From Microbacterium tenebrionis (GTDB lineage Bacteria > Actinomycetota > Actinomycetes > Actinomycetales > Microbacteriaceae), in NCBI RefSeq assembly GCF_903645325.1, contig NZ_CAHJXQ010000009.1, positions 41,178-105,177 of the forward strand: 64,000 nucleotides of DNA. Direction: 5' to 3'. Each line of letters starts with the position of its first letter. Position 1 is the first letter of the stretch. A program made the translations under genes and the position numbers. Under the pieces are notes generated by a model. The model was not told the origin of the DNA. It did no database searches and saw only the letters and a program-made list of their open reading frames with translations. Below are positions 1 to 9,683 of this stretch, piece after piece.

Positions 1-2
1 AG

Positions 3-473
3 CGCGATCACTATCTGCCGCTCAGCGTGATCCGCGAGCAGCTGGACGAGGCCGAGGCGAACGGCGACACCGGACTCGCGTTCGCCCCGCCGCCCTCGAT
101 CACCCCGGCGCCGCGCCGGTACCGTCGTGAGGAGCTGCTCTCCGCAGCGGGAGCAGGGCCGCAGATCCTCAACGACGCCATCAGCACCGGCATCATCGCG
201 GCGGCCGAGACCTACCCCGAGTCGACCGTCACGCTGCTGCGCGGCCTCGTCGCACTGGACCGTCACGGCATCGAGCCGCGTCACCTTCGGACCGTCCGCC
301 AGAGCGCGGAGCGCGAGGTGTCGCTGATCGAGTCGGCCATGTCTGCGCTGCTGCGCAGGACGGATGCCGCGTCCCGCGGCAAGGCGCGTGAGATGGGTCC
401 GGAACTGGCGGGCAAGATCAGTGAGGTCAGGGCGGCCTTCGTCAAAGAAGCACTCGCCCGCGTGCTTTCGTAA
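3..473 (+). CDS. ftsR: MerR-family regulator, FtsR-like (5' end outside window)
   Basis: Only the last ~156 residues are present; the frame is open to the left edge, so the GTG at 27 is probably internal. The visible part begins with HYLPLSVIREQLD, typical of the end of a MerR winged helix, followed by an Ala/Pro-rich linker and a second helical block (RYRREELLSAAG). This two-part architecture, and a second MerR gene immediately downstream, matches Rv1828/Rv1830 of M. tuberculosis. The Rv1828 orthologue in Corynebacterium glutamicum is FtsR, a regulator of ftsZ. Assignment to FtsR rather than another MerR protein is inference from architecture and neighbour; a candidate target site lies before ftsZ at 29918-29940. 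Confidence 0.8.
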   Translation, partial: RDHYLPLSVIREQLDEAEANGDTGLAFAPPPSITPAPRRYRREELLSAAGAGPQILNDAISTGIIAAAETYPESTVTLLRGLVALDRHGIEPRHLRTVRQSAEREVSLIESAMSALLRRTDAASRGKAREMGPELAGKISEVRAAFVKEALARVLS

Positions 474-571
474 CGAACAGGTTGCGACACACCCCCACAG
501 CGAAGCGGATGTCGTTGCCCGGGGCAGGGCACTGCTCTAGCGTGGGGGTAACCCGTCAGAGAGGAAGTCAT

Positions 572-1117
<546 letters not shown>

Positions 1118-1147
1118 CGCGCAGCCGCTCCTACATCAGCGAAGCAG

Positions 1148-1198
1148 CAAGGCCGCGCCGAGACAGCAACGAGATCGCGCTGTCTCGGCGCGGCCTTG
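1148..1198. terminator. bidirectional terminator, 20-bp perfect stem
   Basis: Positions 1148-1167 are the exact reverse complement of 1179-1198, with an 11-base loop. It lies between the convergent MerR gene and parA and can serve both strands. Confidence 0.9.
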
Positions 1199-1216
1199 CC
1201 GTCTTGGGGCGTGTGA

Positions 1217-2038
1217 TCAGGCCTGGGCGCCGGTCTCCGGGACGGGGACGCGGCCGGTGCGCACGATACGGTCCAGGAGCAGGTCGAAGTCGGCGGCGAG
1301 CTCCTGTGCGGAGTCGCCCGGCCAGATGTGCAGCGGCTTGGCCGCTCCCTGCGCCTGCTGCAGCGACGTGCGCTCCGGCAGCTGAGGGGAGAGCACGAGC
1401 GGGCCGAACATGTCGCGCAGCTCCTTGATGCGGAACTGGTGCTCGATCGATTGCGGGCGCACGCGGTTGACGACGATGCCCAGCGGCTGAAGACGGGGGG
1501 AGAGGCCGCGGCGGATCTCCTCGATCGCGCGCAGGGCGCGGTCGGCGGCGGCGACCGAGAAGAGCCCCGGTTCGGTGACGACCATGACCCGGTCGCTCGC
1601 TGCCCACGCCGTGCGGGTGAGCGCGTTCAACGAGGGGGCGCAGTCGATGAGCACGAGGTCGTAGTCGCTCTCGACGGAGGCCAGTGCCTCCTCGAGCTTC
1701 CAGACGTCGCGGACACTCGGGTGCGGACCGTCGTAGTTGATGGCCGACGGGCTGCCGATGAGGACGTCGATGGTTCCGGGGTGCACCTTCGCCCAGCCGC
1801 TGGAGGTGATCGCCTGGCGGACGACCTTCTCCTTGGGGTTGGCCAGCACATCCGCGACATTGAGTCGACCGGCGACCTGGATGTCCATGCCGGTGGAGAC
1901 GTCGGACTGCGGGTCCAGGTCGACGACGAGAGTCCGGACACCCCGGGCGAAGGCCGCAGAGGCCAATCCGAGGGTCACGGTCGTCTTGCCGACACCGCCT
2001 TTGAGAGAGCTGACGCTGAGTACGTGCACGGAGACCAC
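1217..2038 (-). CDS. ParA-family ATPase
   Basis: A 273-residue deviant-Walker ATPase of the ParA/Soj type. Visible are Walker A KGGVGKTT at residues 13-20 with the signature lysine, the A' motif DLDPQSD at 40-46, and Walker B LVLIDCAPSLN near 135. Such proteins bind DNA or membrane non-specifically in the ATP form and position cargo. The start is GTG 2038, preceded by GGGGAAGG. No parB or centromere-like repeats are nearby, and the gene is divergent from pyruvate carboxylase, so a role in chromosome segregation is not shown; it is probably an orphan ParA. It ends in the shared 1148-1198 terminator. Confidence 0.9.
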   Translation of the reverse strand: MVSVHVLSVSSLKGGVGKTTVTLGLASAAFARGVRTLVVDLDPQSDVSTGMDIQVAGRLNVADVLANPKEKVVRQAITSSGWAKVHPGTIDVLIGSPSAINYDGPHPSVRDVWKLEEALASVESDYDLVLIDCAPSLNALTRTAWAASDRVMVVTEPGLFSVAAADRALRAIEEIRRGLSPRLQPLGIVVNRVRPQSIEHQFRIKELRDMFGPLVLSPQLPERTSLQQAQGAAKPLHIWPGDSAQELAADFDLLLDRIVRTGRVPVPETGAQA

Positions 2039-2122
2039 GTTACCTTCCCCTAGGCTTGGAGAACACTCAGCCCCGCCCCATGTGCGTCGACTGCGCCGCG
2101 CATCGAGCTACCAGAGGTGTGC

Positions 2123-5100
2123 ATGTTCCAGAAGATCCTTGTGGCCAATCGCGGCGAGATCGCGATCCGCGCCTTCCGAGCGGCGTTCGAGGTGGGGGCC
2201 AGGACCGTTGCCGTGTTCCCGTATGAGGACCGCGGGTCGCAGCACCGGCTCAAAGCCGACGAGGCATATGAGATCGGCGAGCGCGACCACCCCGTGCGCG
2301 CGTACCTGAGCGTCGACGAGATCATCAGGGTCGCGCTCGAGTCGGGCGCCGATGCGATCTACCCGGGCTACGGGTTCCTCTCCGAGAACCCCGAGCTCGC
2401 CGAGAAGGCGGCGGCGAACGGCATCGTCTTCATCGGCCCGCCCTCTGCCGTCCTCGAGATGGCGGGCAACAAGGTCGAAGCCAAGCGGCACGCGATCGAG
2501 GCCGGCGTGCCGGTGCTGCGCTCGACCGAGGCATCCGACGACGTCGACGCCCTCGTCGCCCAGGCGGACGAGATCGGCTTCCCGGTGTTCGCGAAGGCCG
2601 TCGCGGGCGGCGGCGGCCGCGGCATGCGCCGCGTGGAGAAGAAGGCCGACCTCCCGGCCGCGCTCGCCGAGGCGATGCGCGAAGCCGAGAGCGCGTTCGG
2701 CGACCCGCGCATGTTCCTCGAACAGGCTGTCGTGCGTCCTCGCCACATCGAGGTGCAGATCCTCGCCGACAAGACCGGCGAGACGGTTCACCTGTTCGAG
2801 CGCGACTGCTCGGTGCAGCGACGCCACCAGAAGGTGGTCGAGATCGCACCTGCTCCGAACCTCGACGACAGCATCCGGACCGCGCTGCACGGCTACGCGA
2901 TCGCGTTCGCCCGGTCGATCGGCTACGAGAACGCCGGAACCGTCGAGTTCCTCCTCGAGACCGCAGGGGAGCGGGCCGGTGAGGTCGTCTTCATCGAGAT
3001 GAACCCGCGCATCCAGGTCGAGCACACCGTGACCGAGGAGGTCACCGACGTCGACCTCGTGCAGGCGCAGATGCACATCGCGGCCGGAGCGACGCTCGCC
3101 GACCTCGGGCTGCAGCAGGACAGCATCCATCTGCGCGGCGCCGCGCTGCAGTGCCGCATCACCACCGAGGATCCGACGCAGGGATTCCGCCCCGACACCG
3201 GCAAGATCACCACCTACCGTTCGCCCGGCGGCGCCGGTGTCCGCCTCGACGGCGGCACCGTGCACCAGGGTGCGCAGATCAGCCCGCACTTCGACTCCAT
3301 GCTCTCCAAGCTCACCTGCCGCGGTCGCGACTTCGAAGCGGCCGTGGGACGGGCGCGCCGGGCACTCGCGGAGTTCCGCATCCGCGGCGTCTCGACGAAC
3401 ATCCCGTTCCTGCAGGCGCTCCTCGCCGACGACGCGTTCATCGCCGGTGACATCAGCACCTCGTTCATCGACGAACGCCCCGACCTGCTGCAGGGACGCG
3501 TGTCAAAGGACCGCGGGACCAAGCTGCTGAACTGGCTCGTCGACGTCACGGTCAACAAGCCCAACGGCGACCACCCCGGCGTGATCGACCCGGCTGCGAA
3601 GCTCCCGAGCATCGACCTGGCTGCCGAGCCTCCCGCGGGTTCGCGCCAACGGCTCCAGGAGCTGGGCCCTGAGGGCTTCGCCCGCGCCCTGCGCGAGCAG
3701 TCAGCCCTCGCGATCACCGACACGACGTTCCGCGACGCGCACCAGTCGCTGCTGGCGACACGCGTGCGCACGCGCGACCTCGCCGCCGCCGCCCCGTACC
3801 TGGCGCGTCTGACCCCCGGTCTGCTGTCTGTCGAGGCCTGGGGCGGAGCCACGTACGACGTCGCCCTCCGCTTCCTCGGCGAGGACCCGTGGGAGCGACT
3901 CGACAAGCTGCGGGCGGCGCTGCCGAACATCAACATCCAGATGCTGCTGCGCGGCCGCAACACCGTCGGCTACACGCCGTACCCGACGGCGGTGACCGAG
4001 GCGTTCGTCAGCGAGGCGGCGACGAGCGGCATCGACATCTTCCGCATCTTCGACGCGCTCAACGACGTGGCGCAGATGCGCCCGGCGATCGACGCGGTGC
4101 GCGCCACCGGCAGCGCCGTCGCCGAGGTCGCGCTCTGCTACACCGGTGACCTGCTGAACCCCGCCGAAGACCTCTACACGCTGGACTACTACCTGCGCCT
4201 GGCGGAGCAGATCGTGGATGCCGGCGCCCACATCCTCGCCATCAAGGACATGGCCGGGCTCCTGCGCCCCGGGGCCGCCGCCACGCTGGTGCGCGCGCTC
4301 CGCGAGCGCTTCGACCTGCCGGTGCACCTGCACACCCACGACACCCCCGGCGGGCAGCTCGCGACCCTGCTCGCGGCCAGCGCTGCGGGCGTGGACGCCG
4401 TGGATGCGGCATCCGCCCCGTTATCGGGGACGACCAGTCAGCCCTCGCTCTCGTCGCTCGTCGCGGCGCTGGCGCACACCGAGCGCGACAGCGGCATCGA
4501 TCTCGCCGGCGTCTCGGACCTCGAGCCGTACTGGGAAGCCGTTCGCAACCAGTACGCGCCCTTCGAATCCGGGCTTCCCGGCCCCACCGGACGTGTCTAT
4601 CACCACGAGATCCCGGGTGGTCAGCTCTCGAACCTGCGTCAGCAGGCCAAGGCGCTCGGGCTCGCCTCGGACTTCGAGCTCATCGAGGACATGTACGCCG
4701 CGGCCGACCGCATCCTCGGTCGCGTGCCGAAGGTCACGCCGTCGTCCAAGGTCGTCGGCGACCTCGCGCTGCACCTTGCCGCAGTCAAGGCAGATCCCGC
4801 GGACTTCGAGGCGAACCCCGAGAAGTACGACGTCCCCGATTCGGTCGTCAGCTTCATGGCGGGTGAGCTCGGCGACCTGCCCGGCGGGTGGCCCGAGCCG
4901 TTCCGCAGCAAGGTGCTCGCCGGCCGCACGGTGCGCACCGGACTCACCGAGATCTCGGCCGACGACGAGACGGCGTTGGCGGGATCGAGCACGGAGCGGC
5001 GCGAGCGTCTGAACACGCTGCTGTTCCCGGCCCCGACCAGGGAGTTCGCGCAGCAGCGCGAGCTGTTCGGCGACCTCTCCGTGCTCGACACGGCCGACTA

Positions 5101-5530
5101 CCTGTACGGACTCGTCCAGGGGCAGGAGCACCTCGTCGAGATCGACCGCGGCGTGCAGCTCTACGTTGGCCTCGAAGCGATCGGCGAGGCCGACGAGCGA
5201 GGCATGCGCACCGTCATGACGACCCTCAACGGGCAGCTCCGTCCGGTGTTCGTGCGCGACCGATCGGTCGCGGTCGACACGCACGAGGCCGAGAAGGCAG
5301 ACAGCTCGCAGCCCGGTCAGGTGGCGGCCCCGTTCTCCGGTGTGGTCTCGCTCAAGGTCGACGTCGGCGCGTCCGTGCGGGCCGGCGAACCGGTAGCATC
5401 CATCGAGGCGATGAAGATGGAGGCGGCGATCACCGCACCCGTCGACGGTGTCATCGAGCGGCTGGCGATCGCCTCCACTCAGCAGGTCGATGCCGGGGAT
5501 CTTTTGGTCGTGATCACCCCCGCCAAGTAA
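2123..5530 (+). CDS. pyc: pyruvate carboxylase
   Basis: Biotin- and ATP-dependent carboxylation of pyruvate to oxaloacetate (anaplerosis), cytosolic. At 1135 residues it is the usual length of single-chain enzymes. Order: biotin carboxylase with ATP-grasp (ILVANRGEIA at 4-13, the glycine loop GGGGRGMR, EMNPRIQVEH), carboxyltransferase beginning near residue 530 (DTTFRDAHQSLLATR) with a metal-site HLHTHDTPGG, an allosteric linker, and a C-terminal biotinyl domain whose AMKM lysine is residue 1098. ATG 2123 follows AGAGG; a GTG two codons upstream is the alternative. All expected catalytic regions are intact. It lies between two ParA-like ATPase genes. Confidence 0.97.
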   Translation: MFQKILVANRGEIAIRAFRAAFEVGARTVAVFPYEDRGSQHRLKADEAYEIGERDHPVRAYLSVDEIIRVALESGADAIYPGYGFLSENPELAEKAAANGIVFIGPPSAVLEMAGNKVEAKRHAIEAGVPVLRSTEASDDVDALVAQADEIGFPVFAKAVAGGGGRGMRRVEKKADLPAALAEAMREAESAFGDPRMFLEQAVVRPRHIEVQILADKTGETVHLFERDCSVQRRHQKVVEIAPAPNLDDSIRTALHGYAIAFARSIGYENAGTVEFLLETAGERAGEVVFIEMNPRIQVEHTVTEEVTDVDLVQAQMHIAAGATLADLGLQQDSIHLRGAALQCRITTEDPTQGFRPDTGKITTYRSPGGAGVRLDGGTVHQGAQISPHFDSMLSKLTCRGRDFEAAVGRARRALAEFRIRGVSTNIPFLQALLADDAFIAGDISTSFIDERPDLLQGRVSKDRGTKLLNWLVDVTVNKPNGDHPGVIDPAAKLPSIDLAAEPPAGSRQRLQELGPEGFARALREQSALAITDTTFRDAHQSLLATRVRTRDLAAAAPYLARLTPGLLSVEAWGGATYDVALRFLGEDPWERLDKLRAALPNINIQMLLRGRNTVGYTPYPTAVTEAFVSEAATSGIDIFRIFDALNDVAQMRPAIDAVRATGSAVAEVALCYTGDLLNPAEDLYTLDYYLRLAEQIVDAGAHILAIKDMAGLLRPGAAATLVRALRERFDLPVHLHTHDTPGGQLATLLAASAAGVDAVDAASAPLSGTTSQPSLSSLVAALAHTERDSGIDLAGVSDLEPYWEAVRNQYAPFESGLPGPTGRVYHHEIPGGQLSNLRQQAKALGLASDFELIEDMYAAADRILGRVPKVTPSSKVVGDLALHLAAVKADPADFEANPEKYDVPDSVVSFMAGELGDLPGGWPEPFRSKVLAGRTVRTGLTEISADDETALAGSSTERRERLNTLLFPAPTREFAQQRELFGDLSVLDTADYLYGLVQGQEHLVEIDRGVQLYVGLEAIGEADERGMRTVMTTLNGQLRPVFVRDRSVAVDTHEAEKADSSQPGQVAAPFSGVVSLKVDVGASVRAGEPVASIEAMKMEAAITAPVDGVIERLAIASTQQVDAGDLLVVITPAK

Positions 5531-5531
5531 T

Positions 5532-5558
5532 CTTGTGCGGGCGACACGCTCGCACAAG
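5532..5558. repeat. 8-bp inverted repeat between pyc and the second ATPase gene
   Basis: CTTGTGCG (5532-5539) pairs exactly with CGCACAAG (5551-5558) over an 11-base loop, starting one base after the pyc stop. There is no T-run, so it may be a weak terminator, an mRNA stabiliser or a protein site. Confidence 0.5.
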
Positions 5559-5572
5559 CTTGGAGTGACACA

Positions 5573-7048
5573 GTGACATCGAAGAACAGTTCCCCCTCGG
5601 AGGACGACGATCTCGGCATCCTCGACGAGGCCGCATCGCTCGACACGACCGCGCTCGGCATCCTCGGGCACACCTCGCAGGTGAGCGTCACGCTGCCCGC
5701 CAGCGCGGACGAGGACGACGACCTGACCGAGGATGACATCGTCGACGGCGAGTTCTCAGGCGAGATCCTCGTCGGTGAGATCGAGACCGCTCACGAGGAT
5801 GAGGATGCTGCGGATCCGGTTGCCGCCGTCAGTGCTGTGGATGCGGTCGAGGTGACCGAGGAGGCAGAGCCCGTCGAAGAATCGGTGCCCATCGAGGAGC
5901 CCGAGCCGGTCGGGGAGCCCGAGGTCGTGGAGGACGTCCTCGACGAGCCCGAGGCCACCCCGGCGCCGGCACCGGCCGCACCCGCACCGGCGGCAGCGGT
6001 GGCTCCCGCCGCCCCTGCCGCTCCCGCCGCGAAGCCCGCAGCCCCCGCACCCGAGATCGCGTTGACGGCCAAGCGGTTCGGGGAGCAGGCCGGGCAGTCG
6101 TCCCGCGAGACCGCCGACCTGCTGACGCCCGACCGCCTCCTCAACCCGAGTCAGCTGACCAAGCCCGAGCCCGAGGGCGCGTGGAGTCACCTGCTCTACT
6201 CGATCTCGGGGCGGCGCATCAACATCGGTGACGGCAAGCGGGCACGTGAGCGCAAGGCCCTCACCGCTCGGATCGCGAATGCCCTCTCCGGAGGCGCGCG
6301 TTTCGTCCCCGTGCTCTCGCGCAAGGGCGGCGTCGGAAAGACGACCGTCACCGCACTGCTCGACATGGCGCTCGCAGACGCACGCGAGGACCGCGTCATC
6401 GCCGTCGACGCGAACCCCGACCGCGGCACCCTGGCCGACCGCATCGTGCGGGCCCCGGGGGGCAAGTCGGTGCGGGACCTCGTCAGGATCCACGACGAGG
6501 TCAACGGCTACCACGACCTCTCCGCGATCGTCGCCCGTGACTCCACGCGCCTCGACGTGCTGGCATCCGACACCGATCCGCACATCGCCGAGGCCTTCAG
6601 CGACGAGGAGTACCGCAATGTCGCCGGCGTCGCCGCGCACTACTACTCGCTCGTGCTCACCGACACCGGAACCGGCATCGTGCACTCGGTGATGGGGGCC
6701 ACACTCGACCTGGCCGATCAGATCGTCATCGTGTCGGGGCTCAGCGTCGACGAAGCGCGCCTGGCGTCCGAGACGCTGACCTGGCTCGAGACCAACGGCC
6801 ACGAGGAGCAGGCGCGGAACGCCATCATCGTGCTCAACCAATCGACGCCCGGGAGCCCTCTGGTGCGCCTGAACGAGCTCGAGGCGCACTTCAAGACCCG
6901 CGCCAAGCATGTCGTGCGGATGCCGTACGACGCGCAGATCGCCGGCGGCGGGGCCATCGTGTTCGCCAACCTGCAGCCCGAGACGCGTCAGGCGGCTCGT
7001 GAGCTCGCGGCTGTGCTCGTCGAGAGCCTGCGGGCGAAGGCCGCCTGA
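5573..7048 (+). CDS. MinD/ParA-like ATPase with long acidic Pro/Ala-rich N-terminus
   Basis: A 491-residue protein. Residues 1-165 are acidic and then Ala/Pro-rich, probably disordered. A deviant Walker ATPase core follows, with KGGVGKTT at 251-258 and [16 protein letters not shown] as the A' region, then VLTDTGTG at the Walker B position. This layout resembles actinobacterial MinD/ParA-like proteins including the ESX-associated EspI type, but no type VII secretion genes are near. The start GTG 5573 follows GGAGTG. The stop overlaps the def start by one base, so the two are translationally coupled. Function unknown; cargo positioning is a family-level inference. No partner protein is visible. 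Confidence 0.85.
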   Translation: MTSKNSSPSEDDDLGILDEAASLDTTALGILGHTSQVSVTLPASADEDDDLTEDDIVDGEFSGEILVGEIETAHEDEDAADPVAAVSAVDAVEVTEEAEPVEESVPIEEPEPVGEPEVVEDVLDEPEATPAPAPAAPAPAAAVAPAAPAAPAAKPAAPAPEIALTAKRFGEQAGQSSRETADLLTPDRLLNPSQLTKPEPEGAWSHLLYSISGRRINIGDGKRARERKALTARIANALSGGARFVPVLSRKGGVGKTTVTALLDMALADAREDRVIAVDANPDRGTLADRIVRAPGGKSVRDLVRIHDEVNGYHDLSAIVARDSTRLDVLASDTDPHIAEAFSDEEYRNVAGVAAHYYSLVLTDTGTGIVHSVMGATLDLADQIVIVSGLSVDEARLASETLTWLETNGHEEQARNAIIVLNQSTPGSPLVRLNELEAHFKTRAKHVVRMPYDAQIAGGGAIVFANLQPETRQAARELAAVLVESLRAKAA

Positions 7049-7539
7049 TGACCGTTCGCGAGATCCGTGTCTTCGGCGACCCCGTCCTGCGCACGAAGTG
7101 CTCGCCGGTCGAGCAGATCGACGACGGTGTGCGCTCGCTCATCGCCGACCTCGTCGACAGTGTGAAGCTCCCCGGCCGTGCCGGGGTCGCAGCTCCGCAG
7201 ATCGGCGTCGCGGTGCGGGCGTTCAGCTATAACATCGACGGCGACGTCGGCTACGTCATCAATCCCGTCCTCACCGAGGTGCGCGGCGAGCCCGTGCCGA
7301 CCGGTGAGGGATGCCTGTCGGTTCCCGGTCTCTGGCACGACGCGCTGCGCCACCCGTGGGCTCGGGTCGAGGGCATCGACCTCGACGGCGAACCGGTCGT
7401 GCTCGAGGGGGAGGGGCTGCTGGCACAGGCTCTCCAGCACGAGACCGATCACCTCGACGGGATGCTGTACCTCTCGCGTCTCGCTCCGGAGGACCGCAAG
7501 ACGGCCATGCGCGAGATCCGCGAGAGCGACTGGTTCTGA
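7048..7539 (+). CDS. def: peptide deformylase
   Basis: Removes the formyl group from N-terminal formylmethionine of nascent proteins; cytosolic metalloenzyme. The three family motifs are present in 163 residues: GVAAPQIGV (variant of GxGLAAxQ), EGCLSVPG with the metal cysteine, and QHETDHLDG with the metal histidines and catalytic glutamate. Leucine of the first motif is replaced (GVAA rather than GLAA), a tolerated change. The start ATG overlaps the preceding stop (TGATG). It is probably the last gene of the pyc-ATPase-def unit, as a palindrome and terminator follow. Confidence 0.96.
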   Translation: MTVREIRVFGDPVLRTKCSPVEQIDDGVRSLIADLVDSVKLPGRAGVAAPQIGVAVRAFSYNIDGDVGYVINPVLTEVRGEPVPTGEGCLSVPGLWHDALRHPWARVEGIDLDGEPVVLEGEGLLAQALQHETDHLDGMLYLSRLAPEDRKTAMREIRESDWF

Positions 7540-7550
7540 CACCTGCTTCC

Positions 7551-7630
7551 CACAGACCCCGTCTCAGCGACGAGACCCCGTCGTAATCACGTTGATATGA
7601 CGGGGTCTCGTCGGCAAGACGGGGTCTGTG
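7551..7630. repeat. 80-base nested palindrome, REP-like element
   Basis: Two perfect 14-bp arm pairs are nested: 7551-7564 with 7617-7630, and 7569-7582 with 7599-7612, separated by a 4-base internal loop on each side. The 16-base apical loop itself contains ATCA/TGAT. The arms carry repeated GACCCCGTC. It lies between convergent genes and next to an independent terminator. A related 16-base fragment is at 49725-49740. Confidence 0.9.
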
Positions 7631-7632
7631 CA

Positions 7633-7668
7633 CGAAGAATGCCCCGGCCGAAACCGGGGCATTCTTCG
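7633..7668. terminator. bidirectional terminator between def and acyl-CoA synthetase
   Basis: A 15-bp perfect stem (7633-7647 with 7654-7668) with loop CCGAAA and AT-rich outer base pairs, giving a TTCTTC run on either strand. It lies 9 bases from the stop of the acyl-CoA synthetase gene. Confidence 0.92.
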
Positions 7669-7676
7669 TCGGGTGC

Positions 7677-9503
7677 TCAGCCGATCGCGACGTTCGTCGT
7701 CTGCACCGGCTCGTCGTAGATCGCCGAGATCTGGTCGGCGAAGTCCGACACGATCACGTTGCGCTTGATCGACATCTTCGGGGTGAGGTGACCGCTCGCC
7801 TCGGTCCACTCCGTGTCGAGGATCGTGAACTTGCGGATCGATTCCGCACGAGAGACGCTCTTGTTCGCGATGTCGACGGCACGCTGCACCTCGGCGCGGA
7901 CGGCCTCGTTCTTCGCGGCATCCGCGATCGACATGTCGGCCGGGAGACCGTTGTTGCCGAGCCATGTCGGCAGCATCTCCGGGTCGAGAGTGATGAGAGC
8001 CGAGATGAACGGCTTCTGATCGCCGACCACGACCACCTGTCCGACGATCGGGTTCGCCCGGATCGGGTCCTCGAGCGCTGCCGGAGCGACGTTCTTGCCG
8101 CCGGCCGTGACGATGATCTCCTTCTTGCGGCCCGTGACCGTGAGGTAGCCCTCGGAGTCGAAGCTGCCGATGTCGCCGGTGCGGAACCAGCCGTCATCGA
8201 ACGCATCGGCGGTCGCCTCGGGGTTGTTCCAGTACTCGCGGAACACGTTGATGCCCTTGACCTCGATCTCGCCGTCCTCGGCGAGACGCACGCCGACGCC
8301 GGGGAGCACAGGGCCGACCGTGCCGATCTTCGTCTTGTCGGCGACGTTGACCGTGGCAGGGGCCGTCGTCTCGGTGAGGCCGTAACCTTCAAGGATCACG
8401 ACGCCCAGGCTGTGGAAGAAGTGCCCGAGGCGGGGTCCGAGGGGAGCGGAGCCCGAGACGGCGTACTGGACGTTGCCGCCCATCGCCTCGCGCAGCTTGC
8501 CGTAGACGAGCTTGTCGAACAGGGCGAACTTGATCTTCAGCCCGAACGGGATCTTCTGGCCCTCTTCGAGCAGTCGCGAGTGCTCGATCGCGGCAGCGGC
8601 CGCGGCGCGGAAGATCTTGCCCTTGCCGCCTGCCTCGGCCTTCTGCTCGGCGGAGTTGTAGACCTTCTCGAACACACGCGGCACGGCCAGGAGGAAGGTC
8701 GGCTTGAACGAGCCGAGCGCTGGCAGCAGCTGCTTCGTGTCGGGCTGGTGCCCGGTGCGCACACCGGCGTGGACGTCCAGGATCGAGATGAATCGCGCGA
8801 AGACGTGGGCGGTCGTGATGAACAGCAGGGTGGATGCTCCGGGCGTCTGCACGACCTTGTCGAGCGACTTCGCCGAGTTGCGGGCGAGCTCGACGAAGTT
8901 GCTGTGCGTGAGCACGCAGCCCTTCGGGCGGCCCGTCGACCCCGAGGTGTAGATGAGGGTCGCGATGTCGGAGCCGACGGCGATGTTGCGGCGTCGCTCG
9001 ATCTCGGCATCCTCGACGCCCGTGCCGGCGGCGGTCAGCGTGTCGATGGCGCCCAGATGCATCTGCCAGACGTCGCGGACGAGCGGGAGGTCGCCGCGCA
9101 CCTCGTCGAACTTGGCGAAGTGATCAGCGGACTCGAGCATGATCGCGATCGCGCCGGAGTCCTCCATGATCCACTGGATCTGGCCGGGGGAGCTGGTCTC
9201 GTAGATCGGCACCATCACGGCGCCGGCGTAGAAGAGCGCGAAGTCGACCAGCGTCCACTCGTACGTGGTGCGCGCGAGGAATCCGACCTTGTCACCGGGC
9301 TGGACGCCGGCTGCCACGAAGCCCTTCGCGAGCGCGATGACCGCGGTCTGGAAGTCGGCGGCGGAGATGTCGCGCCAGCCGGAGCCGTCGGGGACGGAGA
9401 ACAGCGCGAGGTTGGGGGTGGCCTCGACGCGCTTCACCAGAAGATCGGTGATGTTCGCCTCGGGGTCGGCGGGGACGATCGCGGGGACTTCGAATTGGAC
9501 CAC
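7677..9503 (-). CDS. long-chain fatty-acid--CoA ligase (AMP-forming), FadD15-like
   Basis: Activates fatty acids to acyl-CoA via acyl-adenylate. The 608 residues carry the adenylate-forming signature IYTSGSTGRPKG near residue 185, the GYGLTETT core motif, the WFRTGD motif and the C-terminal TVTGRKKEIIVTAGGKNVAP lid region. The GTG start at 9503 is preceded by an AGGAG site. The neighbour plsC is divergent, which fits phospholipid synthesis. In mycobacteria fadD15 lies near the same plsC, aroG and kinase genes. Chain-length preference cannot be read from sequence. Confidence 0.93.
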   Translation of the reverse strand: MVQFEVPAIVPADPEANITDLLVKRVEATPNLALFSVPDGSGWRDISAADFQTAVIALAKGFVAAGVQPGDKVGFLARTTYEWTLVDFALFYAGAVMVPIYETSSPGQIQWIMEDSGAIAIMLESADHFAKFDEVRGDLPLVRDVWQMHLGAIDTLTAAGTGVEDAEIERRRNIAVGSDIATLIYTSGSTGRPKGCVLTHSNFVELARNSAKSLDKVVQTPGASTLLFITTAHVFARFISILDVHAGVRTGHQPDTKQLLPALGSFKPTFLLAVPRVFEKVYNSAEQKAEAGGKGKIFRAAAAAAIEHSRLLEEGQKIPFGLKIKFALFDKLVYGKLREAMGGNVQYAVSGSAPLGPRLGHFFHSLGVVILEGYGLTETTAPATVNVADKTKIGTVGPVLPGVGVRLAEDGEIEVKGINVFREYWNNPEATADAFDDGWFRTGDIGSFDSEGYLTVTGRKKEIIVTAGGKNVAPAALEDPIRANPIVGQVVVVGDQKPFISALITLDPEMLPTWLGNNGLPADMSIADAAKNEAVRAEVQRAVDIANKSVSRAESIRKFTILDTEWTEASGHLTPKMSIKRNVIVSDFADQISAIYDEPVQTTNVAIG

Positions 9504-9669
9504 GGCAGCTCCTTCGGTACCGGTCGGGCACGGCTTTCCCTGAGTCTAGGGCACAACCTCATGCGAACCCGGTGGGTTTTGGTATTCAGTAGCGTATCAA
9601 GTGAGACTCAGTCGCACGCCTCGGGAAGGTCGTCGACGCGGTGATGATGTCGGTCCGACACCCCGGAGA

Positions 9670-9675
9670 TAGACT
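9670..9675 (+). promoter_or_regulatory. -10 box of plsC, leaderless type
   Basis: TAGACT ends 8 bases before ATG 9684, and no ribosome site lies between. Transcription would start at or next to the start codon. Confidence 0.6.
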
Positions 9676-9683
9676 TCCAGACG

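Noticed and set aside
482..571. Upstream extension of the second MerR gene
   Set aside because: No ribosome site, and residues before ATG 572 do not resemble the family; AGAGGAAG supports 572.
2108..3289. Long open frame on the minus strand opposite pyruvate carboxylase
   Set aside because: It is the high-GC shadow of pyc: low-complexity Arg/Asp/Leu composition and no family motif. Similar shadows lie opposite dnaE, hisD and the cta genes.
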